Shown: one piece after another, positions 39,132 to 51,700 of the stretch
How positions within the stretch are numbered: position 1 is the stretch's first letter
How the letters are laid out: each line of letters begins with the position of its first letter
NCBI RefSeq assembly: GCF_000372725.1
Contig: NW_005198091.1
Location: 604,193 to 668,192 of the forward strand
Origin: Emiliania huxleyi CCMP1516
Lineage: Eukaryota; Haptophyta; Isochrysidales; Noelaerhabdaceae
DNA: 64,000 nt
Reading direction: 5' to 3'
Position numbers and translations under genes: made by a program
The notes under the pieces: generated by a model
Told to the model about the DNA's origin: nothing
Seen by the model: only the letters and a program-made list of their open reading frames with translations
The model's database searches: none

Positions 39132-41894
39132 ATGTCCAACGTCTTCAAGGGCGAGTTCAAGGTGACCACGCAGTCGCTGATGGGCAAGGCCGACGTCAAG
39201 AAGCTCCGCTCGTCGCTGCAGGCCGAGTTTCCCGAGCTCACGAAGAAGGCGCTCGACGGCATCCTCGGCAAGGAGGAGGTGGGCGTGCTCAAGTGCTCCA
39301 ACGGCTCGACGCTCTACGTGCCGGGCGACGGGCCCGCCGCCTTCTTCGACGACGGCTTTGGCGGCGTCTACCCGACGCTGACGACGCTGTGGCGCATCCC
39401 CGACATGATGCCGGAGCTGGTGACGCACGCGCCGGTCTCAAAGTTCCTGCTGCCAAAGGATCGGTCCGCGGGCGCCGACATGATGCTTCCCGGCGTCATC
39501 GTCCCGCCCGAGGGCCTCGGTCCCCTCGAGCTGGGCCAGAAGCGCTGCATCCGAGTCGAGGGAAACAAGATGCCGATCGCCGTCGGAAAGATGCTGGCGC
39601 GCGTCGGCGCGTGCGGCCCGCTCCTCCCCGGCGAGGACCCCGAGCGCGCCGCGCCCTCCGCACAGGTGAGCGCCGCCGACGTCAAGGGCAGCGGTATGAA
39701 GGGCAAGGGGATGGAGGCAGCAGCCCCGGCCGCTGCGACGGCCGCGCTCCCTCTGGCGCCGCTGAGCGCGTCCTCCCTCGCGGGCAGGTGAAGCATGTGT
39801 ACCACGACTCGCTCTGGGCCTACTCGGGCCGCAAGGTGCCGAACGACGGCTTCCTCGCCGACCAGGTCGTCGCGTCGGAGGGAGCACCGCCTGCGGCCGC
39901 CGCCGCCGCCGCCGCAGCAGACGAGAGCGACGAGGAGGAGGCGGAGGAGGAGGAGGCGGAGGCGGAGGAGGAGCCGATGGCGCCGGACGAGCTAATGAAC
40001 TATTGCTTCTACGCCGCCCTCAAGACGACCTGCACCGACGCCGAGCTCCCCCTCTCCGCCGACAAGTTTTACTCGCACCACATGCAGCCCGCGCGGCCGG
40101 CAAAGCAGCCGCCGCTCGACGCCAAGAAGTCGTCCTTCAAGCAGATCGGCAAGTTCATCAAGGCGATGCACAAGGCCAAGGCGATCGCGGTGCGCGAGGT
40201 CAAGAACGTCATCACCATCCTCTCCGTCGACCGAGCCGCAAAGGAGCGTCACCACCCGCCCCACCCGCCCGCCCACCCATCCCGACCACCCCCCGCCCGC
40301 CCACCCCGCCCCTTGCCTTCCCCCGGCCCCATCCCCGACCCTCGCCCGCTCCACCACCCCAGGACTACCTCGCCTTTGAGCTCCGCGGCTCGTCGCGCGC
40401 CGTCCGCGCCTCCAACACGCCGGCCGACGGCGGCGGCAGGGACGAGGAGGTCGTCGCCCTCCGCACCAAGCCCCCCGTCGTGACCGAGGAATCGCAAGAG
40501 AAGCACACGTGCACCAGGCCGCCAGGCAGCCCTCCCGGGACGTCCTCGCACCCGTTCCCGTAGGTCTGGCAGCCGAACTCGTACACCAAGCCCCTCTTTG
40601 TCGAGATGGGGCACGACAAGGCGGACTACTTCACCACGCAGGAGGCGCACGCCGTGCTCGACCGCTACGTCAGCGAGAGGCTCGCCGGAGCCGCGGCCGC
40701 CCCCTCGAGGTCCGCCGCAGCAGCAGCCCCGCCTGCAGCAGCAGCCCCGCCCAGTGTGGAGGGATGGCTCGCGGACGCTGGCATCCCGGCCGCGCGCGCA
40801 GCGGGCTACGCGTCCGCCCTGGCGGCGGAGGGCTTCGACTCTGTCCGCGCGCTCCGCGCCGGCGGCCTCGCCGCGGCGGACCTCGCCGGGCTAGGGCTGA
40901 CGCAGCCGCACGCCGCCGTGGCGAAGGCTGCCCTCGACGGCGAGGTTCGCGCTTTCCTCGACGCGGCGGGCGCGCCCGCGGCGGCGGCGGCCGGCTTCGC
41001 GTCCGCCCTCGCCGCCGACGGCTTCGACTCGGTGCGCGCGATGCGGGCGCACGGGCTGCGGCCCGAGGAGCTGCGCGGCTTCGGGCTCGACGGCGCGCTC
41101 GCGACGGCGGTGGCGGCGGCGCTCGCCGAGGCGCCAGCCGCGTCGGGCGCCGGCAGCAGCGGGGTGGACGAGAGCGCGGCGCGCGGGGACGGCCTCGCCG
41201 AGCGTGGCGGTGCGAGGGGCCGAGGCCGTGCGGGTGCGCCTCGCCGTAGGTGCCGATCGACGAGATGCTGCTCGAGGCGCTGGTCAAGGTCGCGGGCGGC
41301 GTCAAGAAGGGGACGACCTTCCCGAGCCACCTGCCGCTCTCCGACCTGCGCGAGCGGCTCGTCGAGCGGATGAGCGCCTTCCACCGCGTCACCGTCGAGG
41401 GCGAGGCGCCGCTCTTCAAGAAGGGCGCCCTCAAGCTCATCCACATCCACCTGAAGCGCGCGGCGGGCCACAACAAGACGCACATCAGCGGGCTCGACTC
41501 CGCCCCCCTCTCGCCGCGCAGCAGGCGTGAGCGGCGCCCCTTCACGCGTCCGGGGTGTGAACAGGCTCGAGTCGTTCCTCATCTCGCCCGACGCGGTGGC
41601 GCAGGCGCGAGGCCCGCGCGGTGGCGCCGCCTGGCCGACGCCCCGCGGCCTCCCCCACACCGCCCCTCTCCCGCCGCCGCCGTGGCAGGCGCTTTTCCAA
41701 AAGGTGGGTTTTCCAAAAAACGGGCCTTCCCGGGCTGCACGACTGCCGTCCTAAAGCTGCCTGGCAACAACGTCAAGGAGCAGGAGGTGCTGCTGCAGGG
41801 CCACTGCCTGAACGAGGTCGTCGACTACCTTCGCGACGCCTACTGCATCGACAAGAAGTGGGTCGTCCTGCCGACGCCCAAGAAGAGCGGCTGA
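39132..41894 (+). CDS. EIF2D: Translation factor eIF2D with inserted SAM-like domains
   Basis: Exons 39132-39665, 39788-~40237, 40363-~40476, 40564-~41163, 41250-41491, 41565-41604 and 41689-41894. Exon 1 is the pre-PUA/PUA part (FKVTTQSLMGKADVKKLRSS, ADMMLPGVIVPPEG). Exon 2 has an acidic stretch and the winged helix (MNYCFYAALKT). Exon 5 is the SWIB/MDM2-like part (FHRVTVEGEAPLFKKGALK). The last exons form the SUI1 domain (LESFLISPDAVAQ, GCTTAVLKLPG, VLLQGHCLNEVVDYL). Two ~60-residue SAM-like repeats sit between winged helix and SWIB (40758-41140). eIF2D delivers initiator tRNA and recycles 40S subunits. Within the last exon the frame breaks once near 41705-41725 (A6 run), probably a sequencing slip. 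Several donors are GC. Confidence 0.85.
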
Positions 41895-43798
41895 GGGTCG
41901 CTCACCTTGCCAGTAGCTTCCTGTCTGTGTTACGCCATGTGCCGCTCGCTCGCCCGCCCAAGTGACTTGCAAGCCTTTGCTCGGGGGGCGGGCCGGCGCC
42001 GAGGTGCCGCCGGCGGCGGGCTAAATAAATAAATAAATAAAACGGACACCTCTACTAGGAGATGGGTAAAAAGGAACAGGTCCCCGCCCTTGCGATCTTT
42101 GTGCAGGGTTCTTTGTGGGTGTGGTCGGCGACTAGCCGGGGTCGTCCTCCCGATGGGGGACTAGCACCGTTAGCCGTCTTCCACATGGTCCCTGGTCCCT
42201 CTCGCGTCTCGGGTCCCTGCTGCTCCTAATCTCTTCGTACATCCTCCTGCTGATCTCCGCAAAGTCCTGCTCCCTCCCTCGTCTCGCCCTGCGCGTCTGC
42301 TCCGCCTCCCCGTCGTCCGCCCTGCGTCGTCTGGTGACGGGTCCTCCATACACCATAGTCGGTTGAGCTTGAGGTCGGCGAGCGCCCCTCTTTACGTTTT
42401 GATGCGCGGCAGCGCGCGTGTGTCGCGCTGCGCGCGTCTCGGTGTAGCTCCTCCTAAAAGTGTTGATGAAACAACGAACCGCCGGCCGCGCGCACAGCTG
42501 GGCCTGGCGCCTGGGTGGCCGAGCGTTTTTGAATTTGATCTCTGGATGAGTGGGGGGCCGAGCCGCCTCGGGGTGGCGGGCGGGCGGGCGTTTTGAAAAA
42601 CAGAAAACAGAAAACAGAGGGGGGCCAGGGCCCCCACTACGATTAGACACACGCACCTGGCTCCTGGCGTCCTGGGACAAGGGGCGAGAATCGCACAGCA
42701 TGCAGTTCAGCGGAGAGGGGGGGGGGGGGGGGAGCCGAGGGGGCGACGTCCCGACACGGCAGCTTGGAGCTGACCCCCGGAGAGAGAGAGAGAGAACAGT
42801 GATGGCGCCCCCATATGACCGTAGACAGAAATGACGAGCCGACAGCGATGCAGCGGCAGCGAATGCGGCGAGGAGGGCCCGCTGCAGAGCTCCGCTGTTA
42901 CTTTGGGGATTGGGGTCACACTCACACCCGCACGAGGTAGGCGGCGCGCAGCGCCGCTCTCGCAGGCTGTTTGTGACTGTTTCTGGATTTTGCTTTTTGT
43001 TTTCAGTCTAGGGGGCCCGACCCCCTCAGAGGCGGTGGGCGGGCGCCCACTCACCCAGAGATCAAGAACGCTCGGCCCGGTGCACAAAGCCGATAATCGC
43101 CGCTCGCCGCGCCTTCTAGTTCTACGCGCCGCAACAACCAGTCGCGCCGCGGCGCTAGCACACGCCAAAAACGCCAAAAACGGCGCGCGCCGCCAGTGTT
43201 TGAAGTCCGGGGGGGCGGCGGACCGGAGGTCGGAGGGATGGAACGGATGTGCGCCCAGGGCGGGCACCCGCGGTCTCTCACGTGCCCAGGGCGCAGGGGG
43301 CAGAGCAAGACGAGGGATAAACGAGCTGCGGACTCGAGTTAGGACTGGTCTTCGCAGTGAGAAATCACTCTTATCAGCAGAGGGGCTGTACTGCTCCTGG
43401 ACCCGAGGGGCGAGGGGCGCGATGTGCGGTGTCCCGTAGGCGACATGGTGGGGGCGAACCTGTGCTCCTCCTGGTCCCATGGCAGCGGCCGCGATCCTTG
43501 TCGCTTGACGCTTGAGGCACCAAACCACCACGAAAACGCCATGCGATTTGGAACGTTTCAGTGTGCTCACGGCGTAAATGAAGGACGCGCTGTTCTGAAC
43601 ACCAGACATCTCGACCACAGAGAGGCTGGCCCTTTTCGGAGTCACGCACGCAGCCCGACCATGGTGCACGGACGCCAACCAAAACACGCAGAGTACCGTC
43701 CCGCGTGAGCGAGAAGGGCGCGACTCGTCGGCCAGCTTGTACGGCGCACGCTAGCTACGCCGTGGGCTCAGCCCGTTCCGTCCCATCCGCCTCGTCGC
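41895..43798. other. Intergenic, convergent genes
   Basis: Has a (TAAA)n run (42022-42042), a poly-G run (42717-42731) and a diverged inverted repeat (42513-42615 against 42985-43078). A minus-strand frame (42132-42360) has Arg/Glu-rich codons and could be a retroelement scrap. No gene is supported. Confidence 0.45.
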
Positions 43799-44287
43799 TC
43801 ACGCTGCGGTCGCGCGGGCTGCGCGGGCTGCGCCGCGCGCGGCGCGCGACTCGAGGTCGGCCTGGCGCTTGTCATCCAGGGCGTCCTTGTTTGCCTTGAA
43901 GGCGGCCTCAAACTGCTTGTCGAGGCCGATTTTGGGCGCCTTCTTTCCCCGCTTCTCCTTCTTCTCCCCCTTGACCCGCTTCTTCGTCGTCTTGGGCTCC
44001 TCCGCAGCCCCCTCCTCCTCGCCTTCGCCCTCGCCCTCGTCGCCCTCCTCATCCTCGTCCTCCTCGCCGTCGCCGTCGCCGTCGCCGTCACCCTCGCCCT
44101 CGTCCTCGTCTTCGCCACCCGCCTCGCCCCCCTCCTCGCCGGCGACGTCCGCGGCCTCCTCGCCGCCCACAATGGCTGCCTCGGCATCGGACGCGTCGAT
44201 TCCTCGGTTCGAGAGATCGATCTCGGACTGTTCCTCCGCAGCAGTGACCGGCTCGATCTCGATCTCGGAGGTGGAGGTGGGCGCCAT
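43799..44287 (-). CDS. Small acidic/basic nuclear-type protein
   Basis: 162 residues from ATG 44287. Residues ~45-90 are an almost pure Glu/Asp/Gly run. They are followed by a Lys/Arg-rich stretch (KKRVKGEKKEKRGKKAPK) and a helix rich in Ala/Arg (LDKQFEAAFKANKDALDDK). Charge segregation of this kind is seen in histone chaperones and nucleolar proteins, but no domain is recognised. The CDS is low in complexity, and the coding status rests on the start, length and clear helix at the end. Confidence 0.5.
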   Translation of the reverse strand: MAPTSTSEIEIEPVTAAEEQSEIDLSNRGIDASDAEAAIVGGEEAADVAGEEGGEAGGEDEDEGEGDGDGDGDGEEDEDEEGDEGEGEGEEEGAAEEPKTTKKRVKGEKKEKRGKKAPKIGLDKQFEAAFKANKDALDDKRQADLESRAARGAARAARATAA

Positions 44288-45580
44288 GTCGATGTTGTCG
44301 TGTCTGCGGGCAGAGCGGAGGAGACGATGGTGGTGGCGAGGGCGGCAGAAGGAAGGAAGGACGACGAGGGCCGAGAAGCGCCCGGGCAGGCTCCGAGCAT
44401 CGGCGTGTGTATGAAGGGGGACGTTGGTGCTGTGCCAGGATGACAGGGCGCACGCGGCACGGTCGGGCTGCGTGCGGGAAGAATATCGCGTGCCGCACCT
44501 ACGCGTCACACGCGCGGCGTGACGATGCTGTCACCGGCGACTGTTGTGCGGACGAGGAGCAGAGTGGTTTCAAGGGACTTCGGGGCGGGGCGAGAGCGGG
44601 TGTCGTGGGCCAGGTCGGGCATTGACGGCGGCTATAATATGATACGGCCGGTAATCGCGGGCCGGGGACGCGCCTGCAAGCGAGGGAGCAGGATCTTGCT
44701 AACACACGGGGAGCACGAGCGCGACGTGACGAAAGAGAGTGCCGCGGGCGGTGCAGGCGGTGTACACACTGGGCGGTGCAGGCGGTACACACAACTGGGC
44801 GGTGCAGGCGGTACACACAACTGGGCCGGGGCGAGGCAGCGGTGCAGGCGAGTGCAGAAGTGCGAGCGAGCCGCTACCTTTGGTCGTGGCAGGTGCGTTT
44901 TCGTGTGTATACACACCAGCTGGCTGTGTGTCTTGTGAGCCTGTTTGTGTCTGTGTGTCGCTCGTGCGTGCCGTCATCATCTGTCCAGCGTCCACCCATA
45001 CCGCGCGTTGGTGTCTTGGCGAGCAGCGACAGCAACTCGGCGCGCAGAGTTTCAGAGGGCTCGGCCAGAGGCGGCGATGGTGATGTGGCCGTCCACCTCG
45101 ACCGTGCCCGCGCCTCGGGTACGGGGCCGCCGCGGGGTTGGGTCAGAGAGACGAAGCGTGGCGGCGAGGGCTGCGACGTCTGCTTGTCGGCAGCGCGCGC
45201 GGATCGAGGGGGCGTGGGGAGGGAGGAGGGCGTTGCAGCGACAGCCGACAGAGGCACGGGCGATATGTGCACCGTCCGGGGTCTTTTTAAACAGACCGAC
45301 GAGTGTCCCACCTCCCACCTGACTCCTGATTGCTGTGTGTGCTGACAGGGTCTCCTCTCTCTCTATCTGCGCGACATGTGGGCGCAAACAAGAAATTCGA
45401 CGCCATGTGAGACTGGCTGGGCACGGGATGATTTATAGAAGAGAAATGGCGAAGCAATTTACGTGCTTCGCATCATTCTCCCTTCCCTGAGGGCAGCACA
45501 CGTACACGGTACACAGAAGGTGAGACAGGACACGAATGAGGCGTGGAATGAGGAGAGATGGGGGGGTGCGGGGGGGGGCG
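44288..45580. other. Intergenic
   Basis: Lies upstream of the acidic-protein gene and at the 3' end of the helical-repeat gene. It contains a 26-bp tandem repeat (44749-44825). A minus-strand stretch (45010-45110, TLRAELLSLLAKTPTR) looks weakly coding but has no partner. Confidence 0.45.
44749..44825. repeat. 26-bp tandem repeat, three copies
   Basis: Units of the form GCGGTGCAGGCGGTACACAC plus AACTGG; the first unit lacks two bases. Confidence 0.9.
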
Positions 45581-48301
45581 TCAGACCAGACGCAAAGTAG
45601 AGTACTGCTGGATCTGTATCGGGCTCATCACGCCAGACACACTAGATGGAGAAAGGGAGAGAAGGGCAAGGTGGGTACCGCCCAAGTAGAGGCTCCTCAG
45701 CGCGCTCTCAGCCCTCTGCCGGCCTCGATTGGCCCGGACCCGACTCCCCCGGCCGCACGTCCGACACCAGGCGAGCAAGGCGGACCAGCTGCGGGTCTCT
45801 TCTTTCTGAAGGGGCGCGCGCGAGGAGCAGGTCAACCACGCCTCTGCAGATCTCGACTCCGTGCTCGAACCTCGAGACGAGCGCGATGAACCCCTCCGCC
45901 TCGCGCTGCAACAGGCCCTCGCTCTCGCCGCCTCGAGGGCCGCCGCCGCCCGCCTCTGCCGCGGTGCCTGCCTGCGCGGGTAGCTTCTGGTAGGCGGCCT
46001 CGATGCGGACGTACATGAGCAGCACGTGGGCCAGCGCCTGCGAGGGCAGGGGGCGAGGTGGGAGGGCGGGCATGCAAGAGAGCGAGAGGCAGAGGGCAAC
46101 GCTTCCTTTGGTGCGTGCGCGTGGGCGCGCGGCCAAGTCGAGCGGAGCAGCTCGGCGAGCAGCGCGAGGGCGCCGCGCACAGGCGGCAGCTCGGCGAGGA
46201 AGGCGCGGCGCACTGTGGCGGGCGCAGCCTCTGGGTGGCGAAGCGGCGTCGAGGCGGCAGCTCCCACCTCCACATCCACCGCGCTGGTGGTTAGGACGGT
46301 TGCGGGGTCGGCCCCTCCTCCCTCCAGTCACCGCGCGCCTCCTCGTCGAGAAGAGCACACGCGCCCTCGACCAGGCGCGGCAAGCTGGCGCACAGCGACA
46401 GGCCGAGCTGCGGCAAGAAGGGCGGCAAGTGGGCGGCGTAGAGGCGGCGCGCCTCCACCTTGTCGCTGACGCCGAGCAGCTCCCGCTGCAGCAGGTCGAC
46501 CAGCCTGCCCGTCTCGCAGCGCCGCTCCTCGGCGGCCAGCCCCGGCAGCGCCACGCGCCACGCAGAGAAGAGCAGAGGAAGCAGCTCGGAGAGGACGGGT
46601 ACGTCGCGGAAGACGACGAGGTCGTGCAGCCGGCCGAGCAGCAGCGAGGCGTGCCACTGCACCTCGGGCGCGCGCAGCTGCTCGACGCAGTGGCGGAGCG
46701 CGTGCAGCACCGCGCCGCGCGCGAGCGGCTCGGTCAGGTCTGCCCAGCCGAGCAACAGAGGCACGAGCTTGTGCGAGTCCGCAGCGCCGCTCAGGTGGGG
46801 CCGCGGCAAGGCGCACACGCTCGTCGCGAGAGCGCGGGCGAGGCGGCGCGCGCGGTACGACGCGTTGTCCGCCTCCGCCGCGCGAAGCTTCTCGTGCAGC
46901 CGCCGGCAGACAGCGCCCGCCATGCGCCGGCGCAGCACCGTCGGGGCGGAGCCGACGGCCTCCGCCAGCGCCTCGAGCGCCGCGTCGGCGGCGGGCGGCA
47001 GCGCCTCGCCGTGCAGCAGGTCCTACAGCCGGCACACCTCCCGCCCTCAGTGCCGACGGAGGCTGGCGACCGGCGAGGGCGAAGGCTCGTCTTGCCTGCC
47101 ACGGAGGCCCGCCCAGCTGCAGGCTGCGGGCTGGCGACGCCTCGGCGAGGACGGCGAGCCACTCGGCGACCAGCGGCGCGCAAGGCGCGGGCGCTGGCTC
47201 GCTCGGCGCGAGGTCTGCGCCGCGGAGGGCGTGGGCGAGGAGCGGGTCCCGGAAGAGGGCGGCGGCGGCGCGGAGCAGCTCGACGGCGCGGTCTCTCCAC
47301 GCCCGCGCCGCGCGCTCCAGCGCCGCGCCGTCCGAAGGGAGTCCGTCGGTCCACGCGTCGAGCTGCCGCTGCAGCGGGTCGGGAGGCAGGACGGCTGCAG
47401 GCAGCACCCACAGGGAGCACAGCGACGGCGGGAACTCCGCTCGCCCGGGGCGAGGGGAGGAGCCACCCGCCTCTGCCTTGCCCGCCTCTGCCTTGCCCGC
47501 CTCTGCCTTGCCCGCCTGCGCCTCGGCGGCGGCCGCCGACGCGTCCTCGCTCTCGGGCGCCGCCTCTGCCTTGCCCGCGAAGAGGGCCGCAAGCAGCGCC
47601 GAGAGCACGCGGTCCTGCGGCGGCGCGGAGAGAGAGAGCAGCGAGTCTGCGCAGAGCGCCTCCTGCGCGGCCTCGCGCCTGCCGGAGCCATGCGGCGAGA
47701 GAGCCGCGGCGGGGAAGGCAGCCTCGGCGGCGTCGAGATGGGCAGAGACGCCGTCGGGGAGGGCGAGCGTGTGCTGCGAGCACCCAACGGCGGAAAGAGT
47801 GAGGGTTGCGCGAGGACGGCCGGGACAGGGGCGGAGAGGGCGGGGACGCACCGCAACCTTTGCCGAGAGAGCACGTGACCACACACCGAGCAGCGAGACG
47901 AGGTGCGCTCGTGGGACAGCGAGCGCCACGTCCTCGGTGGCGCGGCTCGCCTCGCTGGCCACGAGAGGCGTGAGCGCGCCAGAGGCCTTTTCCGGCGGCG
48001 GCCAAGGCACACGCAGCCGTTGCAGCCGCAGCAGCAGAAGCGGCAGCGCGAGACGGACCGCTTCGCCCAGCGGCGGGACGGAGGGCGCGAGTCTCATGCA
48101 GCCTCGCGCCGCGCGGACTGCGCGGAGCTGGTCGCTCTCGGTACCACCCGAGGAGGTCATGCAGAGCAAGGCACACAACTCCTCGAGGAGGCTTCGCGCC
48201 GCGTCTGGACCACCGAAGCAGCTCGTGGCCTCAGCCACCCGACGGTCGTCGGCGCCCTCAGCGACCTCGACGAGGAGAGCGAGGCTGCGCGCTAACGGCA
48301 T
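45581..48301 (-). CDS. Alpha-helical repeat protein, possibly TTI2-like
   Basis: Proposed exons 48301-47096, 47022-46339, 46267-46121, 46037-45759 and 45613-45581 give 782 residues. The first three introns start GC, the last GT; all end AG, all in phase 0. The protein is a run of amphipathic helices, e.g. EVQWHASLLLGRLHDLVVF and AHVLLMYVRIEAAYQKLPA, like HEAT-repeat scaffolds. The C-terminal half resembles TELO2-interacting protein 2, which helps fold PIK-related kinases, but this is a weak call. A short KAEAG repeat (about 47480-47515) lies in exon 1. The last two exon borders are the least certain. Confidence 0.55.
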
Positions 48302-48390
48302 CCACGTTACGGAGGCCGACAGAGCAGCGTGATTTCCTCGCGCCGGCCAAGCCGGAAAAGAATTTTACCGCCGACTCCCTCGCACAACAC
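48302..48390 (-). promoter_or_regulatory. Candidate core promoter of the helical-repeat gene
   Basis: On the minus strand GCGAGGGAG (48382-48374) is followed by GGTAAAATTCTTTTCC; AATTCTTTT (48364-48356) ends about 55 bp before the ATG at 48301. Same layout as upstream of ARP6. Confidence 0.45.
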
Positions 48391-48718
48391 TGGGCACGGG
48401 ACTGGCCTGAAAAGAAACCCAGGCACGCACCCCCCTTGGTCAGGCTCTCTAGCCCGTAGCCCGATGCCGCTTCTTAGCTCCCCGGCCCTGGATGTGAGGT
48501 TACCGACTGCACTCCACACTCCAAGTGCTCCAAGTTGTAGACGCGCCCGCCACATTTCGCTACATATCCCCCACAACAACCGCCCACGACGCAACGTCCA
48601 ACGAGAGCATGTGTACAGAATTCCAACTCAAAGGAGGGAAGAGCTCCCTCCCACACAGTACAAGTCTCCACCCAACGCGACGACGACGGCCGGTATGTGG
48701 CCAGCGGCGCCTCTGCGC
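48391..48718. other. Intergenic
   Basis: Between the helical-repeat gene start and the chromodomain gene stop. Nothing else seen. Confidence 0.5.
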
Positions 48719-51700
48719 TCAGTCGGCGTCCGGCGCACCGCCGCCAGACCCGCTCGCCGCTCCGCTGTCCGCGGGCCGGTCCTTCAGCACCTGGAAGGGG
48801 TGCTCTCCCGCCGTGTACCACACCTCTTGCTTGTCGTCGTACCTGACTCGGAACCGGATGCGCGTGCGGTTCGACCTCTTCGGGTCGAGCTCCCAGTTCA
48901 CATCGATGACCCAGCCCATGTACCAGCCGTTCGCCCACAGCACGCGCACCCTCGAGCCCTGGAGCGGCTGAGAGACGTTCATCCAAACCTTGCCCGTCTC
49001 GTCGTCCGGCTGCTCGGGCGGCAGCGACACCTCCCTCGCCAGCGCCCGGCCTCGCTCGCCCCCCGACGAGGAAGACGGCTGCGCGGAAGAGGAAGGCGGC
49101 TGCGCGGAAGAGGAGCCGCGCCCGCGCCCGCGCCCGCGCCCACGCCCGCGCCCGCGCCCGCGCCCAGCCGCCGGAGCACCCCCCACGTAGTTCGGGTGCG
49201 CCGGGTTGCACTGGAGGCACCCCTTTGCAGAGTACCTGCAGCGCGAGCAGCCGAGCTGAGGAGCGCTCGCGGCCAGCGTCGGCATCGCCGCCTGCTCCGC
49301 CGCCGGCCGTGTCGCCGGCTGCACTGCTGGCTGCGCCGCCGGCCGTTCGTCAATGTAGTCCCACTTCCAGCCCTCGGCCTGCAGCAGGTGGCGCCGATGC
49401 TCGCCGTCGTCGTACTGAATCGCCTGTCCGTCTGCAGCAGAGCTGCTGAGCACGCGCCCGTTGAACCACCGCCCTTCTGCCGGCCAGTAGACACGAACCC
49501 GCCGGCCCGGCAGCGGCGGCGGCGGCTCCTCCCCGCCGCTACCCGCCGCCGGCTCTGGCGGCGCCTCGGCACAAGCGCTCGCGAGCTCGGCCGCTGGCGC
49601 GCCCTCCGGTGGCAGACTCGCCGGCGGCATCTCTGGCGGCGTTGCTGACGATCGCTCGCTGCCACACGGCCGCTTGTGATCTGGAGCGCCGCCCTCGGGG
49701 CTCTCCTCAGCGGCCCGCTTCGGCGCCGCCTCCGCCGGGGGCCGATGGAGCGCCGCCGCCAGCGCGTGCGTAAGGGTGGAGCCTGGCGGCGCCGTCCGCA
49801 TCGGCGGCATGGCCGACGACTGGACGGGCGGAGGAGCGCGCGGCGAGCTTCCGCCCGTCGCCGGCGGTGGCGATGGCGTGTCGTCGGAGGAGAGCTGCTC
49901 GGCCTCCACCTCCGCCTCCACCTCCGCCTCCCTCTCCGCCTCCCTCTCCACCTCCCCGCCGTCGGCTGGCTGGCCCGCCTCGCCATCCTCCGACGAGTCG
50001 TCCGGCCACGAGTCCTGCGAAGCGCTGTCTGCCGCCGGGAGGGCGGCCGCCCCGTCCTCCTCCACGAGGGACGCGACCGACGGCGCTGCGCCCGGATCCA
50101 ACCGCGGCGGCGCAATGGCCGAGGCGGCTCCACCGCCCCCCGGCCCTCCCTTCTCCGCCTGCTTCGGGCGCCGCACCCCCAGTGTCGCCCTGCGCTTCGA
50201 CAGCGGCGCCTCGTCCTCTGAGCTGTCGCTGTCTGCTCCGTCGCCACGCGACGGTGCGGGCGGCCGGGCGCCAGCGGCCGGCTCGGGCGCGGCGGCGGGA
50301 GGTGCTGCAGCAGCGGCGGGAGGAGAAGCAGCGGCGGGAGGTGCAGCAGCGGCGAGAGGTGCAGCAGCGGCGGCGGGAGGCGCAGCAGCGGCGGGAGGCG
50401 CGACGGCAGGAAGCGCTGCGGACAGTGGCACGGCGGCGGGGGCAGCAGCGGCTGCAGGAGCAGCAGCGGCGGCAGAAGGAGGTGCAATGGCAGGCGCGGA
50501 GGCGGGAGCGGCGGCGGCGGCCGCGGCGTCAGGGGCGACGGCCGCCGATCGCCTCTGCCGTTTCTTCTGTGCGAGGCGGGCGTCCCGGCGAGTCTTCCAG
50601 TCCTGGAAGATCGGCAGCGTCTGCACGTATGAGGCGGGCTCATAGGACTCGCTGCGGCACAGGTCATTCTTGCCGGGCTTGCCCTTGCCGCAGTGGCTGC
50701 ACTTGAAGGGCGGGTCCGCCGCCGCCTCCGCCGCCGCCTCCTTGGGCGATGCGTCGCGCAGCGGCGAGCCGTCCCAATGCACGCGGTACATCGGCTCGTT
50801 CTCGTGCACGCTTCGTGCCAGCCCCGCCCAGCTGCCCGTCCACTGCTTGCGCTGGTTCCACGGCTGGCGCCACGCCGGCGACCCGATGGCGGCTGCCGTG
50901 CGGCCAGCCCGCGCCTCGCGCCACTTCTGGAAGACGATGTTCCCCTCCAGGTTCGAGAGCGGCTCGAAGGTGTCCTCGCCTGACGAGTAGCCCTCCCACC
51001 GCACCAGGTAGTGCAGCTCGTCCGGCTCGCTCACCCGCTCGACGTCCGAGCCGCTCAGGCTTTTCTCGGCGCGGTAGGCGAGCCAGTCCTCCTCGCTGTG
51101 AAAGTAGCGGTTCTGCTGTGGGCAGCGCCACCGGCTCGGGTAGCGCCAGTGGACAATCCTCTCGGGCACGTACTTCTCCTCGCCGTCGGACGCACCCGAG
51201 GCCTCGGCGCTGGCGCTGGAGTCTCGAGAAGCGTCGGCCGCCCGCGAGGAGCGATCGCTGCTCGGCCCGGCTGCCGCTGTGGCTGGCCGCGAGAAGGAGG
51301 GCGCTGCGCTTGAGCTGCTGCCCGCCGGCGTTGGCGCCGCCGGCGTTGGCGCCGCGGGCTTTGGCTCCGCCGGCGTTGGCTCCGCCGGCTTTGGCGCCGC
51401 GGGCTTTGGCGCCGCGGGCTTTGGCGCCGCGGGCTTTGGCGCCGCGGGCTTTGGCTCCGCCGGCGTTGGCTCCGCCGGCTTTGGCGCCGCCGGCTTTGGC
51501 GCCGTGGGCTTTGGCGCCGCGGGCTTTGGCGCCGCCTCCGCCGGCGGAGGGCGGGGCACCGTGGAGGGCGGACCGGCGGCGCCGCCGCTCAGCGCAGAGG
51601 TTGGGGCGGAGCTAGCCGCCTCGGAGTTGACGGTGGAGCCGTCTGCGCGCTTCAGTCGGCCCTTCTTGGCGGTCGCGGCGGCAGCGGTGCCCTCGGTGGC

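Noticed and set aside
42707-43687. 326-codon minus-strand frame
   Set aside because: Crosses a poly-G run and an inverted repeat, has no domain and no start context.
45010-45110. Weak coding stretch on the minus strand
   Set aside because: About 35 codons that look coding but have no start, partner exon or homology; they run into a CA-rich tract.
46291-46338. Stop at 46291-46293 as end of the helical-repeat gene
   Set aside because: Helical coding sequence continues in another frame just beyond it, and a GC-AG intron (46338-46268) restores the frame.
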